A stretch of 64,000 nt of DNA from Diphasiastrum complanatum (lineage: Eukaryota; Streptophyta; Lycopodiopsida; Lycopodiales; Lycopodiaceae): positions 11,329,010 to 11,393,009 of the forward strand of contig CM055107.1 of the NCBI GenBank assembly GCA_029204225.1, read 5' to 3'. The notes under the pieces are model-generated. The model was not told the origin of the DNA and did no database searches. It worked only from the letters and a program-made list of their open reading frames with translations. Position numbers and translations under genes: made by a program. This document shows positions 10,773 to 22,484 of the stretch, one piece after another. How positions within the stretch are numbered: the stretch's first letter is position 1; each line of letters starts with the position of its first letter.

Positions 10773-12482
10773 GTGGATTTGCACGAGATCTTGGTGAATG
10801 AGGAGTATAGGCTTCAATCAAGAGGAGGTGGATCTACATCAACATCTCAATATGAAGAGGAGGCTATGTTCGTCAAAGGCAAGTTCAAGGGCAAAGGCAA
10901 AGGCAAGGGTCAAGATCAAGGTGAGACTTCCTCTTTTGGAAAGAAGAAAGATAAGTCAAAGTTAAAATGTTTCTATTGTGGAATCAAAGGGCATTTTGCA
11001 AATGAATGTTTGAAGAAGCAAAGAGATGAAGGTAGCAAGCAAATAAACTTTACTACCTATAATGAGGATCTAGGTGGTGGTGATTCTCTTTTGATGTGTT
11101 CTTCAAGTCTAATATCAAGTGAAGATGACAAAGATTCAAGGTGGATTGATGGTGGAGCTAGTTCACACATGACTGGTCACAAGGAGTTCTTTACTTCTTT
11201 GGTCACTTATGATGGAGCCAAGAAAGCAATTCACATGGCCAATGGTAGTGAGTGTGTGATTGAAGGTATTGGTTCAATTCCTATTTGTCTCTCTACTAAT
11301 AGGAAAGCAAGACTTGATGGTGTTCTTTACATTCCTTCACTTTCAAAGAATCTGCTAAGTGTTGGTCAAATGATAGAGAAAGGATACATGGTAAAGTTTG
11401 GTGGTGATGCTTGTTTCATTACAAAGGAAGAAATCTTGGTTTTTAGGGGCAATAGACAAGGTAGACTTTTCAAGTTTGATGCTTTTGTTATGGCTAACAA
11501 AAAGGATGAAATGGAAAAGGAGATTGGTCTCAACTTTCCAAAGTTCCCTTTTAGCATCAATAAGATTGGTGGATCTCATGCAAAGTCTAACAAGCTTCCT
11601 TATGCTAGATCTAGATCAAGATCTAATATGCTTCTTAGAGATGTTCATCTTTGTGCTAACTTGGCTAGTCTTGAGGATAATGATGGTGTTTCAATGGTTC
11701 TTCATGGCAAGTGCAAGCATGCGAAAGGTAAGGAAAGAGCTAACTTCATCAATGGAGGTGAAGGTTCTTCCTTGGAAAAGATTGTTGCTAATGATTTCTT
11801 TGATCATATGGAAAAAGATGTTGCTAGTTGCATGCATGAAAGAGTGGTTCTTCTACATTCTTTTGTGATGAGTCCAAGAAAGTCATTTTTTGCAGCAAGT
11901 GGAGTCACATGTCTTCACAAAGAGAATAGATCAAATGGTTCTATCAAGAGACTTGGTGAGGGAGATAGTTACAAGTCAAGAAGAAGAGAAGTATGTGAAG
12001 AGTTCAAAGTAGGATGTACTTTGAATGATGTCATTGTGAATGATAGTGAGGAAGAATTATTATCATATGAGTCATTACCTAAAACATTGAGTAGAAATTC
12101 TTACTTGAAAAAAGAGAGTACTTCAATCATTCTTATGTTGAAGGTACTAATCATTTATTTCATGGCTTCTACTGTCTTTGAGGTTTCTACTTCTTATGAT
12201 GCAATCATTAAAAGGGAGTCTTATGAAGAAAAGAGCAATGGAAGATTGGTTCTCGGGAAGATCCAAGTCATGACTCTCACATCTCTTTATCAACTCAAAG
12301 GATTCTATGATTGTGAATTGATCCCTCATGATCAACATGGCCAAAGGTTGGTTGGAGAAGACTACATGGAGCAAATCGAGAGGCAATTTCTTCAAGGCAA
12401 GGGAGATCTCATTGGTGAGCTTATTGAGGTTTGTTATGGACTCAAGAGGGCTGTTATGGACTCAAGAGGCTGGATTTATTAG
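10773..12482 (+). CDS. Copia B gag C-terminus, zinc knuckle, protease and unknown domain
   Basis: An open frame of 569 codons. It starts in the last part of gag (D-L-H-E-I-L-V-N-E-E-Y-R-L-Q-S). A basic G-K-G-K-G-K stretch leads to a CCHC knuckle (C-F-Y-C-G-I-K-G-H-F-A-N-E-C, about residues 66-79). The protease motif is W-I-D-G-G-A-S-S-H-M near residue 126, with Gly in place of the usual Ser. Family similarity continues to about residue 235 (L-L-S-V-G-Q-M, G-R-L-F-K-F-D-A). The remaining ~330 residues are not integrase or reverse transcriptase and I do not recognise them. They correspond to a similar region in element C (18962-19901). The frame ends early because of a 20-bp duplication at 12432-12469. 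The length of open frame suggests recent coding constraint or recent age. Confidence 0.75.
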   Translation: MDLHEILVNEEYRLQSRGGGSTSTSQYEEEAMFVKGKFKGKGKGKGQDQGETSSFGKKKDKSKLKCFYCGIKGHFANECLKKQRDEGSKQINFTTYNEDLGGGDSLLMCSSSLISSEDDKDSRWIDGGASSHMTGHKEFFTSLVTYDGAKKAIHMANGSECVIEGIGSIPICLSTNRKARLDGVLYIPSLSKNLLSVGQMIEKGYMVKFGGDACFITKEEILVFRGNRQGRLFKFDAFVMANKKDEMEKEIGLNFPKFPFSINKIGGSHAKSNKLPYARSRSRSNMLLRDVHLCANLASLEDNDGVSMVLHGKCKHAKGKERANFINGGEGSSLEKIVANDFFDHMEKDVASCMHERVVLLHSFVMSPRKSFFAASGVTCLHKENRSNGSIKRLGEGDSYKSRRREVCEEFKVGCTLNDVIVNDSEEELLSYESLPKTLSRNSYLKKESTSIILMLKVLIIYFMASTVFEVSTSYDAIIKRESYEEKSNGRLVLGKIQVMTLTSLYQLKGFYDCELIPHDQHGQRLVGEDYMEQIERQFLQGKGDLIGELIEVCYGLKRAVMDSRGWIY

Positions 12483-13190
12483 GTTTGATACTCATCTTCA
12501 CCTAATCTACTTCATGTTGGATGGAAAGTTTGGAATCTATCTTTTGAGTTATCATGGTGCCACCAATGACATTGTTTTCACTAACCTTTATGGAAGATCG
12601 AGATCAAGCATTGATGAGATCTTGTTGGATCAAGAACATATGTTTGAGAGGGAGTATTTCCAGAGGGTCATATCTTTGATATTTTTGATGATCAAGAGAA
12701 AGGTAAGCAAGTGGAAGCGACTCATTTTGCTTTACTCACATGTTTTGGATAATCTTCTTGTGTGTTATGGATTTGTTTTTGTAGCTTATTGAAGACTCAA
12801 GTAAGGTCAAAGAAACATCAAGGAAGTGTTGTTCAAGTTTACTTTACTTGTTATATCTCATGTTTGAGCAATTTCATATGGATGTGTGCAAATTGTCAAG
12901 ATATGGACAAACTAGCTACATTGTCTTGCAATATTTTATTGTTGGAGTTGTACTAGCATTCTTGGCTGGTTTTGCTGATGGAAATGAAGCTATTGGAGGT
13001 TCATTATGTCACTCATCCATGCCTAAGTTCTCAAGTGTTGAGCTACTTGGTGCCAATACTTGGAGATTGTCAATTTTTGGTGAATTCGTGGTCATCGACT
13101 AGTGCAACCTACTTGGTTGGTTGCTGTAATTTTTTAGAAAGTTCAAAGTTTGAAGCATGGAGGAATCATTTCATTCACAAAACTAGTTGA
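12470..13190 (+). pseudogene. Continuation of the unknown Copia B coding region
   Basis: After the frame break the coding region goes on in another frame (to 12792), with R-F-D-T-H-L-H-L, Y-F-M-L-D-G and D-I-V-F-T-N. Copy C has R-F-D-T-Q-L-H-L, Y-F-M-L-D-R and D-I-V-F-T-N at about 19770-19870, so this is shared protein-coding sequence, not chance. Beyond 12792 frames are short, and the element runs to the purine tract at 13191-13198. Confidence 0.6.
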
Positions 13191-13198
13191 CGAGGGAG

Positions 13199-13840
13199 TG
13201 TGAGAGATTTCAACAAGTTTAGTCATATTTTGGTAAATTGTCAATATGAGGCCAAAACTCATTTTAGACTTAGAGATAAACTTTTTGAAGTTATATTAGT
13301 TTAAAATACATTCAATAAATACTTTTTGAAAGTGTGGAAAGTTGGTAGTCGAGTTTGAGAGAGATTCAAATTTGAACTTTGGGTACATTGAATCTAGACC
13401 CAAAAATAGTAGGGTTAACATTTTGGAGGGAAAGCCAAGTGGCCAAATAGGGTTTGGACCTGTTAGAAAAGGATGTAACTTGTGGAGAGACACATCTTCT
13501 CTCTTCTCTCTCTCATTTCATTATTATACATAGTCCTCTTTGAGTTCTACTGCTCATTGGTGCACTCTCATAATGTTATCTTGCAATTCTATGTGTAGAA
13601 TGATCATTTATTGCTATTTTCAGTTCCACACGTGTGAAATACAATAGGGTACTGTAATTGTACGTACAACAACTATATTTTGTGTTTTGGTTCATGTTTG
13701 ATCAGTATCTCTTAGAGTTTGCATCTCATTTTGTATGTAGATGCTAATTTTTCTACATTGGCAGGATTGTTGGTTTGCTCCTTTTGTAACCAAAGATTAG
13801 GGACATGGATTGGATCTTGAATGATCTAAAATCCTTCACA
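13199..13840 (+). repeat. Copia B 3' LTR
   Basis: It starts TGTGAGAGATTTC right after the purine tract and ends CCTTCACA, a TG...CA LTR of about 642 bp. Its 3' half matches the split 5' LTR at 8130-8297 and 10252-10390. It carries the CACACGTGTG palindrome (about 13627-13636). Confidence 0.85.
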
Positions 13841-15002
13841 AATGTGGCATCTTGAGAGGCTGCTATTTGTTGTTTTCATGAAGGAATCCTTTCTCTTTAG
13901 ATCATAACAATAGAAAATTAGTCTTTTTTAGTCCATAGTTACGGTAAAGAGTTATAAAAAATGTCTAAACTATGTATACGGAGTTTGCTGGGTTGCTTGC
14001 TTTATAAAGTTTCAGTCAGTGACATACCTTTTATTTGAGATAGATAGTGCTTGGTTCAAGTATGAACTAAACCGTAGATAGAAAGAGGCCGAAGTGATAA
14101 GAAGATGCTACATTATCACATGCATTGATAACAGTTTAGTATCACGAGACAAAAAGCATAAAGGGACAATTCAGAATATCATTTCATTGTAAGATCAAAG
14201 ATTATTAGCTGTGAGCCATAACGTATCCTTCCATCCATTGCTGGATAGTAGAAGGTATGTACATAAAAGAGTATCAGCAATGTCCATCATTGGACAGCAA
14301 GCCTAAGAATCTCATAAACTATCAATGTAAAAAAAATAGATGATCCTACTGTCCAGCGATGGACAATAGGAGGTTACTTGCAAAGTATGAGAAGGTTAAA
14401 GGAGCATGCCATCGTTGGACAACAACCCAAACCAACCTTATAACACATTCTTTATCATTATGAAAGAGAGCCATTTGTCTATCATTGGACAACAACTATC
14501 TTTTATGTTTTATTGAAGCCAAGAACTATTTTCTCTTAACACTTCATTGGACACATTCATTTTGATAAAATGAAGAGCAATTTTGGATCTCTTCTTGAAT
14601 GTTTGAGTTGCTTCATTAAAACCTTCAGTTTCTACTTCAATTCCTAACACAATGTCCATTACATCTTGAAGAACCAATAATGATTTCATTCTTATTTTTC
14701 AAATAGCATAGTTGGAAGATGTTAACCTCTCATGACCATGTTCGAAGACATATGAACCCATGGATGTCATGTTCTCTTTGAGAAATTTTCTAGTAATGAC
14801 AAAAAAATGGAATTGAATGTGTTGCGACTCTCTCAACCTAGGATCTAAATTGAAATTTTGATCCAACCTATTGAAATCTTGCAACAAAATATGTGAGATC
14901 TTGCTCACAACAAAGAATCAATCAACTTAAATCTAGATCTTGCCTCTATCTAGTGATGAAGCACTCACAAGTTTGATGTCAAAAGATGGGATGCACTCCC
15001 AG
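13841..15002. other. Spacer with a series of short palindromes
   Basis: No gene is seen. Between 14231 and 14555 about six short units of the form TGTCCA-N4-TGGACA recur every 50-70 bp. Their origin is unknown. The right end abuts the LTR of element D'. Confidence 0.55.
14231..14555. repeat. Array of imperfect palindromes (TGTCCA...TGGACA)
   Basis: The units lie at about 14231-14248, 14281-14298, 14350-14367, 14407-14426, 14476-14496 and 14543-14555. The best are TGTCCATCATTGGACAGC and TGTCCAGCGATGGACA. The spacers between them are not similar at sight. Confidence 0.6.
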
Positions 15003-15439
15003 TTAGAAATCAGAGTTAATCTGATATACATTTATGTAAGCTCTAAATGTGATATTGTAATTAGTGTACAATTAATTAGATTTGTTGTATTCAGTTGTGT
15101 TCGGGACGTGACCCGTTAGGATATATTGATCGGACATTGATCTCATAGACGACAACTTGGATTAGTCGGGTAGCTACACATAGGAAAATTAGCCTATACA
15201 GTGATTTTGGTTTCACTATGCTATACTCAAGGGCATGTCTCAGGTTTGTTAGTTATTTAGGCCATATTGGGCCTTGTTCTAGTTTGGCAGGGGATAGGCC
15301 AATTTTAGGACACATCTTCGTTCATGCAGTTAGGGATTTCCTATATGTATAGTCTTCTTTGTAATATACATAACTTTTGTTGTGCCATCATTGAGATCTT
15401 GTGAGGAGTGGCTATGGTGATTGTGTGATGTGATCTGCA
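15003..15439 (+). repeat. LTR of element D'
   Basis: It begins GTTAGAAATCAG and follows the 22485-22952 LTR through GGATATATTGATC, GGGCATGTC, GGCCATATTGGGCC and TTTGTTGTGCCATC up to GATCTGCA. The last ~35 bp of the LTR are missing. It is clearly more diverged than the two LTRs of D are from each other. Confidence 0.82.
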
Positions 15440-15818
15440 GGTTGGCATTACAGTAGGGCGCCAGTCATTGGCATTGGCATCGATGGAGAGACATCTACCA
15501 TCACGGACGTGGATAGGCTATCTATAGATTTTATGTAGTTGGCTGTATTTGCAGGAGTCTAGGCTTGGCACAGGTGTTGGAATTTCTATGGTGCAGATTC
15601 TCAGGTGGTGAAATCAGGGATAAGCCTAGAGGGAGTCACTCAGAGCCATATACCTCAGTACGATCAGGGAGGCAGTGGTCTCGGGATCTCATGAGCAGCG
15701 ACTCAAGACAGACTTGTGTTGGCATGGTGTCGGGTGGCACATAGCCAGGGAGAGCTAGGTGGAGCAGGTGATGCTTTGGAGTTCGGCTTGTCTAGTAGGG
15801 TGGTGACCAAAAACAGAG

Positions 15819-16473
15819 TGTGAAAATTGTCAATATTTCTTAGCTAATTTGAGGCCTAAATTGGCAATTTTTATACGTAGTTCTGGATCTAACCTTTCAC
15901 ACATGTGAAAGAGGCCTAGATACTTTTACTTTAGTATATATTTCATATTGAAGATGTCTCAAACTTCAGGACCTTCAAAATGACACCAAAATCATGTTAT
16001 TTGGACATATAGGTCAAAATTGGCTATTTTAGGCTACTGGTGTCCTAAAATTGAGTCCTAAGTTCTAGAGAGAGGAGAGAGAGTCATCTCTCTCACCTAT
16101 ATTAGGCTGAAATTTGTGGAGAACAGGTTGGAGAAACTTATTGTATTGTTGAGAGAGATCAATAGATCATTGTCACAGTTTCTTCCTCCATTGAGAGCAT
16201 TGCTTTGTGTATTGTCTTCAAGCTTTTGTGTATGATCCTAAGAGGTTTCCAAAAGTGGTAGGCTAATATTGGGAGCCCTGTTTACTGTTATTTTTGGCTG
16301 TCATCAGTACCTTTTATTAGTTTTTTCTGTCTCTTGAATGCTTTGTCAAGTTCATGTGTATCAAAGGTAGCATTAGGATGCTTTGCCATTTCTAGCTTTT
16401 GTAGCTTGTTGTGCAAAGATCTTAGCCAAGTATTTTGGGAGTTTGGATCCATTCAAGATCCACTTTTTTCACA
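15819..16473 (+). repeat. Copia C 5' LTR
   Basis: It is 655 bp, from TGTGAAAATTGTC to TTTTTTCACA, the same length and termini as the LTRs of the intact copy (52429-53083), with diverged interior. It carries a TTTCACACATGTGAAA near-palindrome at 15895-15910. Confidence 0.9.
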
Positions 16474-16485
16474 TGGTATCAGAGC
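16474..16485 (+). promoter_or_regulatory. Copia C primer-binding site
   Basis: TGGTATCAGAGC directly after the LTR is the complement of the initiator tRNA-Met 3' end, the usual plant Copia primer. Confidence 0.9.
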
Positions 16486-17607
16486 TAGTTCGCTGTTATT
16501 TTTAGTAAGATTCTTATTTATGGTGATATTTGGATGTTTGATCAAGTTCTAGCATGATTATGCATTGCACTATTGATCAAATCTTACTAACCTTTGTTTT
16601 GTGAGTTGTACTTGTGAATCAAATATTTCAAGTCTATTGAAGATCAGAGGTTGAGAAGAAGCTATTTTGGATCAGATCATAACACCTAATCATTTTTTGA
16701 TTGTGAGGCTTGTGCATATTTAATACTAACAATGTTCTGTTCAATGTATTGTTGACAATCTCTACTTCTGTGGATGAACACTCTCCTTAAGTGGATGAAC
16801 ATTCTCTTTAAGTGGATGACAAATACTCTTTGAGTGATTGTGTATTTCTCCAAAAGGCTGAGCAAAGCTCCCACTTGGATGAAAGATCCCCTTTTGGGTG
16901 AACAGATTGTCAACAATCTTTTGCATAAATTTTGGTGTACTTTGTTGAGCATGTAAGTAACTCTCCTTATGTAATTTGATTGGAGCATTTGCTGGAAGGT
17001 TTTAACCATTATGCAAATTTGTTTTTAGGTTCTTAATAGGTTGAGGACCATTCTCATGTGAAGTGATCTTAGATCTATATCTAAACACCAAGATTTGACA
17101 AGCTAGTGAAGCTAGTCTTGTGATTCACTAAGTGTGCTCTTTCTTTCACCTCTAAAGCTTGTACTTATCACTTGATGGAGTTTATAAACTTTCAGAAGTG
17201 TGATTTACATGTGGTTCTACTGGTTGAATCAATATCTTAGTGTGTTGATCATATGTTGATCAAGTTTGTTCAATTCTAGGTACTCTTGGCAGGCTAGTCT
17301 TGTGTATTTTCTAAGAATGCAAGTAACTCTTCACATCATAACTTGATTTGGTCACTTGCTGGAAATTTTGAGATCTTAAGCAAGAGTGTGTTTAGGTTGG
17401 TTTGAGTTTGTAATCCATTCTTAGTGTGTGCAAAGTGTTGCATGTGTTTCAATCTTCCTTTCTATGCTTGGAAACTAGCCAGGTTTAAGATAGAAGTGTT
17501 TTAGGGTCCTAGATCTTCTGAGATCTCCTTAGCCATCATTTGTTGAGAGAAAAGTGAGTGCTAGGTGCATTAGGACAGAGTCTAAAAGTTGAAGAATCAT
17601 TATATTC
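16486..17607 (+). other. Copia C untranslated leader
   Basis: About 1.1 kb between primer site and gag start, closely matching 53096-54255 of the intact element. It contains short imperfect repeats of an AAGTGGATGAAC-like unit (about 16775-16830). Reverse-strand frames here do not agree between copies and are not called. Confidence 0.7.
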
Positions 17608-18230
17608 ATGGCTTCCAATGGTGGGATCATGTTAGAAACTAATGATACGTTGAGTTCATCAAAGTACTCTACCTGGAAAGTGAGGATGGAATCCTTCCTT
17701 GAGTTGAATGAACTCATGGACATAGTTGCAGGAACTGAAGAGAGACCACCCACAGTTCAAGAGCAACAAAGTTTTGATAAGAAGGCTAAAAGAGCTCTTC
17801 ATATCATTAAAATGAATGTTACCAATGAACTTCTCAAGGAAGTTGGTAAGTAGTAGACAAAGAGAGGGAGAAAGTGCTCATGCATTTTTCTTGAGGGTTA
17901 AGTCCTTAAGTGATGATTTCGCATGCATTGATGAAAGCATAAAAGATGGTGAAATAGTCCAATTTATGCTGAATGGTTTGCTAGATGAACATGCTAACCT
18001 TGTGAAAAGTTTTGCCATTCAAAGAGTCTTGCCAAGTTTGGTTGACTTGCAAGAAATCTTATTGGCTGAAAAACATAGGTTGCAATCAAAACTTGATGGT
18101 GCATCCTTGCAAGGTGGAGGTGAAGCGGCTTTATTCACAAAAGGCAAAGTCAAAAAGCAAAGGTAAAGGCAAAGGAAAATGGTCCAAAAGTGGTAACTCG
18201 GATCATGATGATCATTAATCCTCCTCCTCT
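17608..18230 (+). pseudogene. Copia C gag with a ~100-bp deletion
   Basis: It starts M-A-S-N-G-G-I-M-L-E like the intact gag and matches it to E-V-G-K (17850). About 100 bp then present in the intact copy are missing, from after V-G-K to just before the R-Q-R-E-G-E-S block, which shifts the frame. Gag resumes at about 17855 with G-E-S-A-H-A-F and continues through L-A-E-K-H-R-L-Q-S to a basic stretch near 18160, where a second shift occurs. Confidence 0.85.
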
Positions 18231-18730
18231 TCTACTTCTTTAGAAAGAAAGATAAGTCAAAGTTCAAGTGCTTTTATTGTGGGATAAAAGGTCATTTTGC
18301 AAATGAATGTCATAAGAAGCAAAGTTATGAAAGTAGCAAGCAAAACAACTTTTGTACTTCTAATGAGGATCTAGATTCTTGTGATTCTCTCATGATGTGT
18401 TCTTCAAGTCTAATATCAAGTAGAAGTGACAAGGATTCATGGTGGATAGATAGTGGATCTAGTTCACACATGACTAGTCACAAGGAGTTCTTTACTTCTT
18501 TGATCTCTTATATTGGAACCAAGAAAGTGGTTCACATGCCAAATGGTGGTGAGTGTATGATCAAAGGTATTGGCTCAATTTCTATTTGCCTTTCTACTAA
18601 TAGGAATGCAAGGCTTGATGGTGTTCTTTACATTCCTTTACTTTCAAGGAATTTGCTAAGTGTTGGTCAAATGTTAAAAAAAAGGGTACAAGACAAAGTT
18701 TGTTGGAGATGTTTGCTTCATTACTAAGGG
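18231..18730 (+). pseudogene. Copia C zinc knuckle and protease
   Basis: The knuckle C-F-Y-C-G-I-K-G-H-F-A-N-E-C is at about 18270-18311. The protease frame 18392-18727 has W-I-D-S-G-S-S-S-H-M, with Ser for the usual Ala, and R-N-L-L-S-V-G-Q-M near its end. A short A-run at 18677-18684 breaks the frame. Confidence 0.82.
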
Positions 18731-19870
18731 AGATGTCTTGATTGCTAGTGGCAATAGACAAGGTAGACTTTACAAGCTTGATGCATTTGTTATGTCCAAC
18801 AAGAGGAATAAAATGGATGTTGGTGGTTCTCTCAACTTTTAAAAATCAATTCCTAGCACCAATAAGATTGGTAGATCTTATGCAAAGTCTAAAGAGCTTC
18901 CTTATGCTAAATCTAGGTTGAAATCTAATGAGCTTCTGGAGATAGTTATTGTTGTGCTAACTTGGAAACTTTTGGTGGAATTACATGGCAAGTGAAAAAA
19001 TGGAAAGGTAAGAAGAGAGCTAACTTCATCAATGGAGGTGATAAATACTCTTCTTTGGAAATGGTTGTTGCTAATGACTTATTTACTCATTTGGAAAGAG
19101 ATGGTGCTTTGAGCATGTTTGAAGAAAAAGTTTCTTTTGTATCTTTATGTGATGAGTCCAAGAAAGTCATTTGTGAAACAAGTGGTGTCACATGTATTCA
19201 TAAAGAAAGTAGATCAAAAGGTTCTATCATGAGACTTGGTGAGGAAGATCTCAAGTCAAAAGGGAGAGATGAATGTGAAGTGTTCAAAGTAGGATGTACT
19301 TTGAAAGATGCATTTGTGAATGTTAGTGAGGGTTCATTATCATTACCTATATCATTGATTAGAAGTCTAGGTTTGACAAGAAAAAGTACTTCAATCATTC
19401 TTGTGTTGAAGGTTCCTTGTATTCTTTTCATGGCTTCTAATGTTCAAAATTCTTCCATTTCTTATGATGCAACTATCAAGAGGGAGATTGCTAACTTTTG
19501 TGGTGTGATCATTAAGAGGGAGTCTTGTGAAGGAAAGGACAAAGGAAAAAAGAGTGACTCTTGAGAAGATCCAAGACATGGATCTTACATCTCTTCATCA
19601 ACTCAAAGGATGCTATGATTGTGGTGGAGTGTTCATGCATGATCAAGATGGCAAAAGGTTGGATGAAGAAGACATGGAGCAACTCAAGTGGCAATTTCTT
19701 CAAGACAAGGAAGATCTCATTGGTGAGCTCATTGAGGTCTGGTTTGAACCCAAATGGGCTGGTTTGATTAGGTTTGATACTCAACTTCATCTACACTACT
19801 TCATGTTGGATAGAATTGTAGAAATCTATCTTTTGGTTTATGATAGTGACATTGTTTTCACTAACTATAT
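18731..19870 (+). pseudogene. Copia C unknown domain in place of integrase/RT
   Basis: The longest frame is 18962-19564 (200 codons), continued in the next frame at 19527-19901. It shares many blocks with element B: K-R-A-N-F-I-N-G-G versus E-R-A-N-F-I-N-G-G, S-G-V-T-C-I-H-K-E versus S-G-V-T-C-L-H-K-E, F-K-V-G-C-T-L, S-T-S-I-I-L-L/M-L-K-V, S-Y-D-A-T/I-I-K-R-E, D-L-I-G-E-L-I-E-V and R-F-D-T. No D-D-E integrase, Y-V-D-D or RNase H motif is present. I do not recognise the domain. Element D interrupts its end. Confidence 0.7.
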
Positions 19871-20224
19871 AGGATATATTGATCGGGCACTGATCTCGTA
19901 GATGGCTACTTGGGTTAGCCGGGTAGTCACACATAGGAAGAATTAGCCTGTACATAGTTATTTACAGTACTTGTTATACTTGGGGGCATGTCCCAAGTTT
20001 GTGGGTCGAATTTGGCCATATTGGGCCCGACCTTAGTTTGACAGGTGGTAGGCCAATTTTAGGTTACCTGCCTTTTCATGCAGTTTGTGAATACTCTATA
20101 TGTACAATGTTTCTTTGTAATCTAATAACTTTTGTTGTGCCATCTTTGAGAGCTTGTGAGGAGTGGCTATGGTGATTGTGTGATGTGATCTGCATACTGC
20201 ACTAAATCCTAACAGAATTTCAAC
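19871..20224 (+). repeat. Element D 5' LTR, 5'-truncated
   Basis: It begins at AGGATATATTGATC, which is internal to the 3' LTR (about 22599), and runs to CAGAATTTCAAC just before the primer site. Identity to the 3' LTR over the shared part is high by eye. Confidence 0.85.
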
Positions 20225-22484
20225 TTGGTATCAGAGCGTCAGGGTGATGCAGGTATGCACGATCCGGTGGAGCTATGGGATAGCATCTTTCACCAAGAAA
20301 AATAGCACTCAAAGCGTCTTAGGAGAAGCTTCGGGAAAGATTAGAACGATCGTCATAGATGAATTTTGAGGGGAATTCACGAAAATTGCTCAAAATTGAT
20401 TGTATGTGGCTATGATAGGAAGCTGGCCGAGTTTCTTTGAGTACTCCGTCTATTGGAGAGCGGAGCGGATCAGAACGAGCTACAAGGTAGTGGTAACTCA
20501 GGGTTGAGTGGATTTTGAAATCCATTTATAGTGTGAGGAGAAAGGAGCAGTTCTGTGAATTGCCAAAAAGTGGCCTAGTTGAAGAAAAATGGAAAGTCAC
20601 GGATCTTTCTCTGTACTTGATGGAATTGGACACTGCAAACTGCTACCCATGAAGGTTCTACTGAGGCCAAGATAATCCTAGAAGGATGGAGTCAGCCATG
20701 AAGCATGTCAAGAGCAATTGCCTTTCTCTCAGGCTATGGAAGGAAAAAGCCTACTGGGGTTTACAGTCTAAAAACTGAAAAGTTATCTCAATAGGAAACG
20801 TTTTGTGGACCTGTAACTAGTTGAAGATGGGCGTTTTTGGAGGGCGACCTCAGTCAAGTGGAGTGCTGCAAGATGAATCCCAGAACAAGTCTGAGAGAAG
20901 CTCAAGAAAATTGCATTTATTGACAGCTAGGGTTTCTATTGATAAGGTCATGGATCTTATCGCTTAAAATCATTATTACTTACTCCTTACAGGGTAACAA
21001 GGTGTTTAGAAGCGGTAAATGCAGTATGGGAGCGAATGGTAGCGGAATTGTGTGGAGAAAGCTAGTTTTGGCGACAGAAGTGCAGTTTGGCGTCGTGACT
21101 ACTCATCATTGGCGACAATTTTGAGAGGGCAAGCAATCACAGGTGAGAGGTAGGCATGGTATGCCGGTTACAGGTGAAAAATTCTTGTGATTAGGTTCAA
21201 CTTTTGGAGTTCGAACCAGCCAATGTCAAGTGGCGTTTTGGGGGAACACTTTCACAAGTATGATCGGCAGTGACATTGTCGAGTCAGGTGATAGTTGCAT
21301 TGACACATGCATCTATAGCTTGGAAATTTCTCGTTCGGAGGAAAATATGGGATAGCTTGGAGGTACACACATTTTGGCGGTCACAGGTGATGGAAGTGCG
21401 AGGTGGTGCCAGTTGGAAGCCATTGGGCAAGACAGACACAGAGGATGAAGAACGGGTCAATAATCACACTTTGGATGCTCTTGGTGAGTGGTGAGTGTGA
21501 TGATTTTGCGGTTTTGCAGTCGGTAAGGCAATTTTGATCAAGTCACTGTAGCTGTGGAGTAGTGTGTCAGGTTTGTCATCGAAGAGATATACTTCAACTG
21601 CCACTTTGGATAAGTCAAGTCAATTTGCCATATCAGTATTGCAACAGGGATGTAGATCCCAATGATGACAAGGTGTAGATCATTTGGTTTGGGCCATGGA
21701 AGATCTCACAGGCTCACTTGGAGGGATATTGGCATGCACAGTTATGTGAGGGACTTGATGGTAGCTTTGGAGTTCACATCTCAGTGTATTCTCAAGGAGT
21801 GGTTTGGAACCATTCACAGAGCAGCTTGGAGCTAGCTTGGGGGAATACAGGTGGGCACTACAGGGTACATGCTTAGATCTTTGTGATCAGGGCTTTATCA
21901 TTCGTGTTGGTTTGCATGAGTGTGTGTGGGCCTGCATGTTGCCTTATCACGGGAGTTTAGATATGAGTCAGAGTTGTATGTGGTTGTGCATTTGCTACAT
22001 CGGGAACAAAGTAGTCATTTTATGCTCATTGACTTGTCATTGTCTACTAGCTGTTTATCTGGTGAGGGTGCAATCTTATGGTGGCAGTAAGATTTCCTCA
22101 AGTTGAGCCTCAGTCGCTCATGTATGTTAGCTTTGCAGGTCTGTGCTTGTAAGTGTCTGATAGGATGTCAGCCTAACTAGATGGAGGATGTAAGTCTCAT
22201 GGTGGTAGTGGGATTTCCTCAGTTTGAGCCATGTCGCTCATGTGGTCCACTTGTGGTCAAGTTGGATTGGGGACGAGTCAGTTGGTCGAGAGTGTGGTAG
22301 ACTCTCTATATGAGCATTGTGTTTACATGATACTTTGTGAGTCAAACTTGGTGGTTTGTTGTTGTGCTTGAGTGTGAGTCAAGTACATAGTAGCTGTGAT
22401 ATACATAACATCCTTTGGACACTCCAGATGCTGCTACAATATATTGTTTTTCACTCTTATCACATTTGAGCTTAAGGGAGAGAG

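Larger units (their letters stand above)
8130..13840 (+). mobile_element. Non-autonomous Copia element B
   Basis: The order is 5' LTR (split, 5'-truncated), gag, zinc knuckle, protease, unknown coding region, purine tract CGAGGGAG (13191-13198) and 3' LTR (13199-13840). Integrase, reverse transcriptase and RNase H are absent. The leader with the primer site is deleted at 10390/10391. The LTR sequence is unlike that of elements C and the intact copy, although the internal proteins are closely related. Confidence 0.8.

Noticed and set aside
14231-14555. CRISPR-like repeat array
   Set aside because: This is plant nuclear DNA, the units are short imperfect palindromes, and spacing is uneven.
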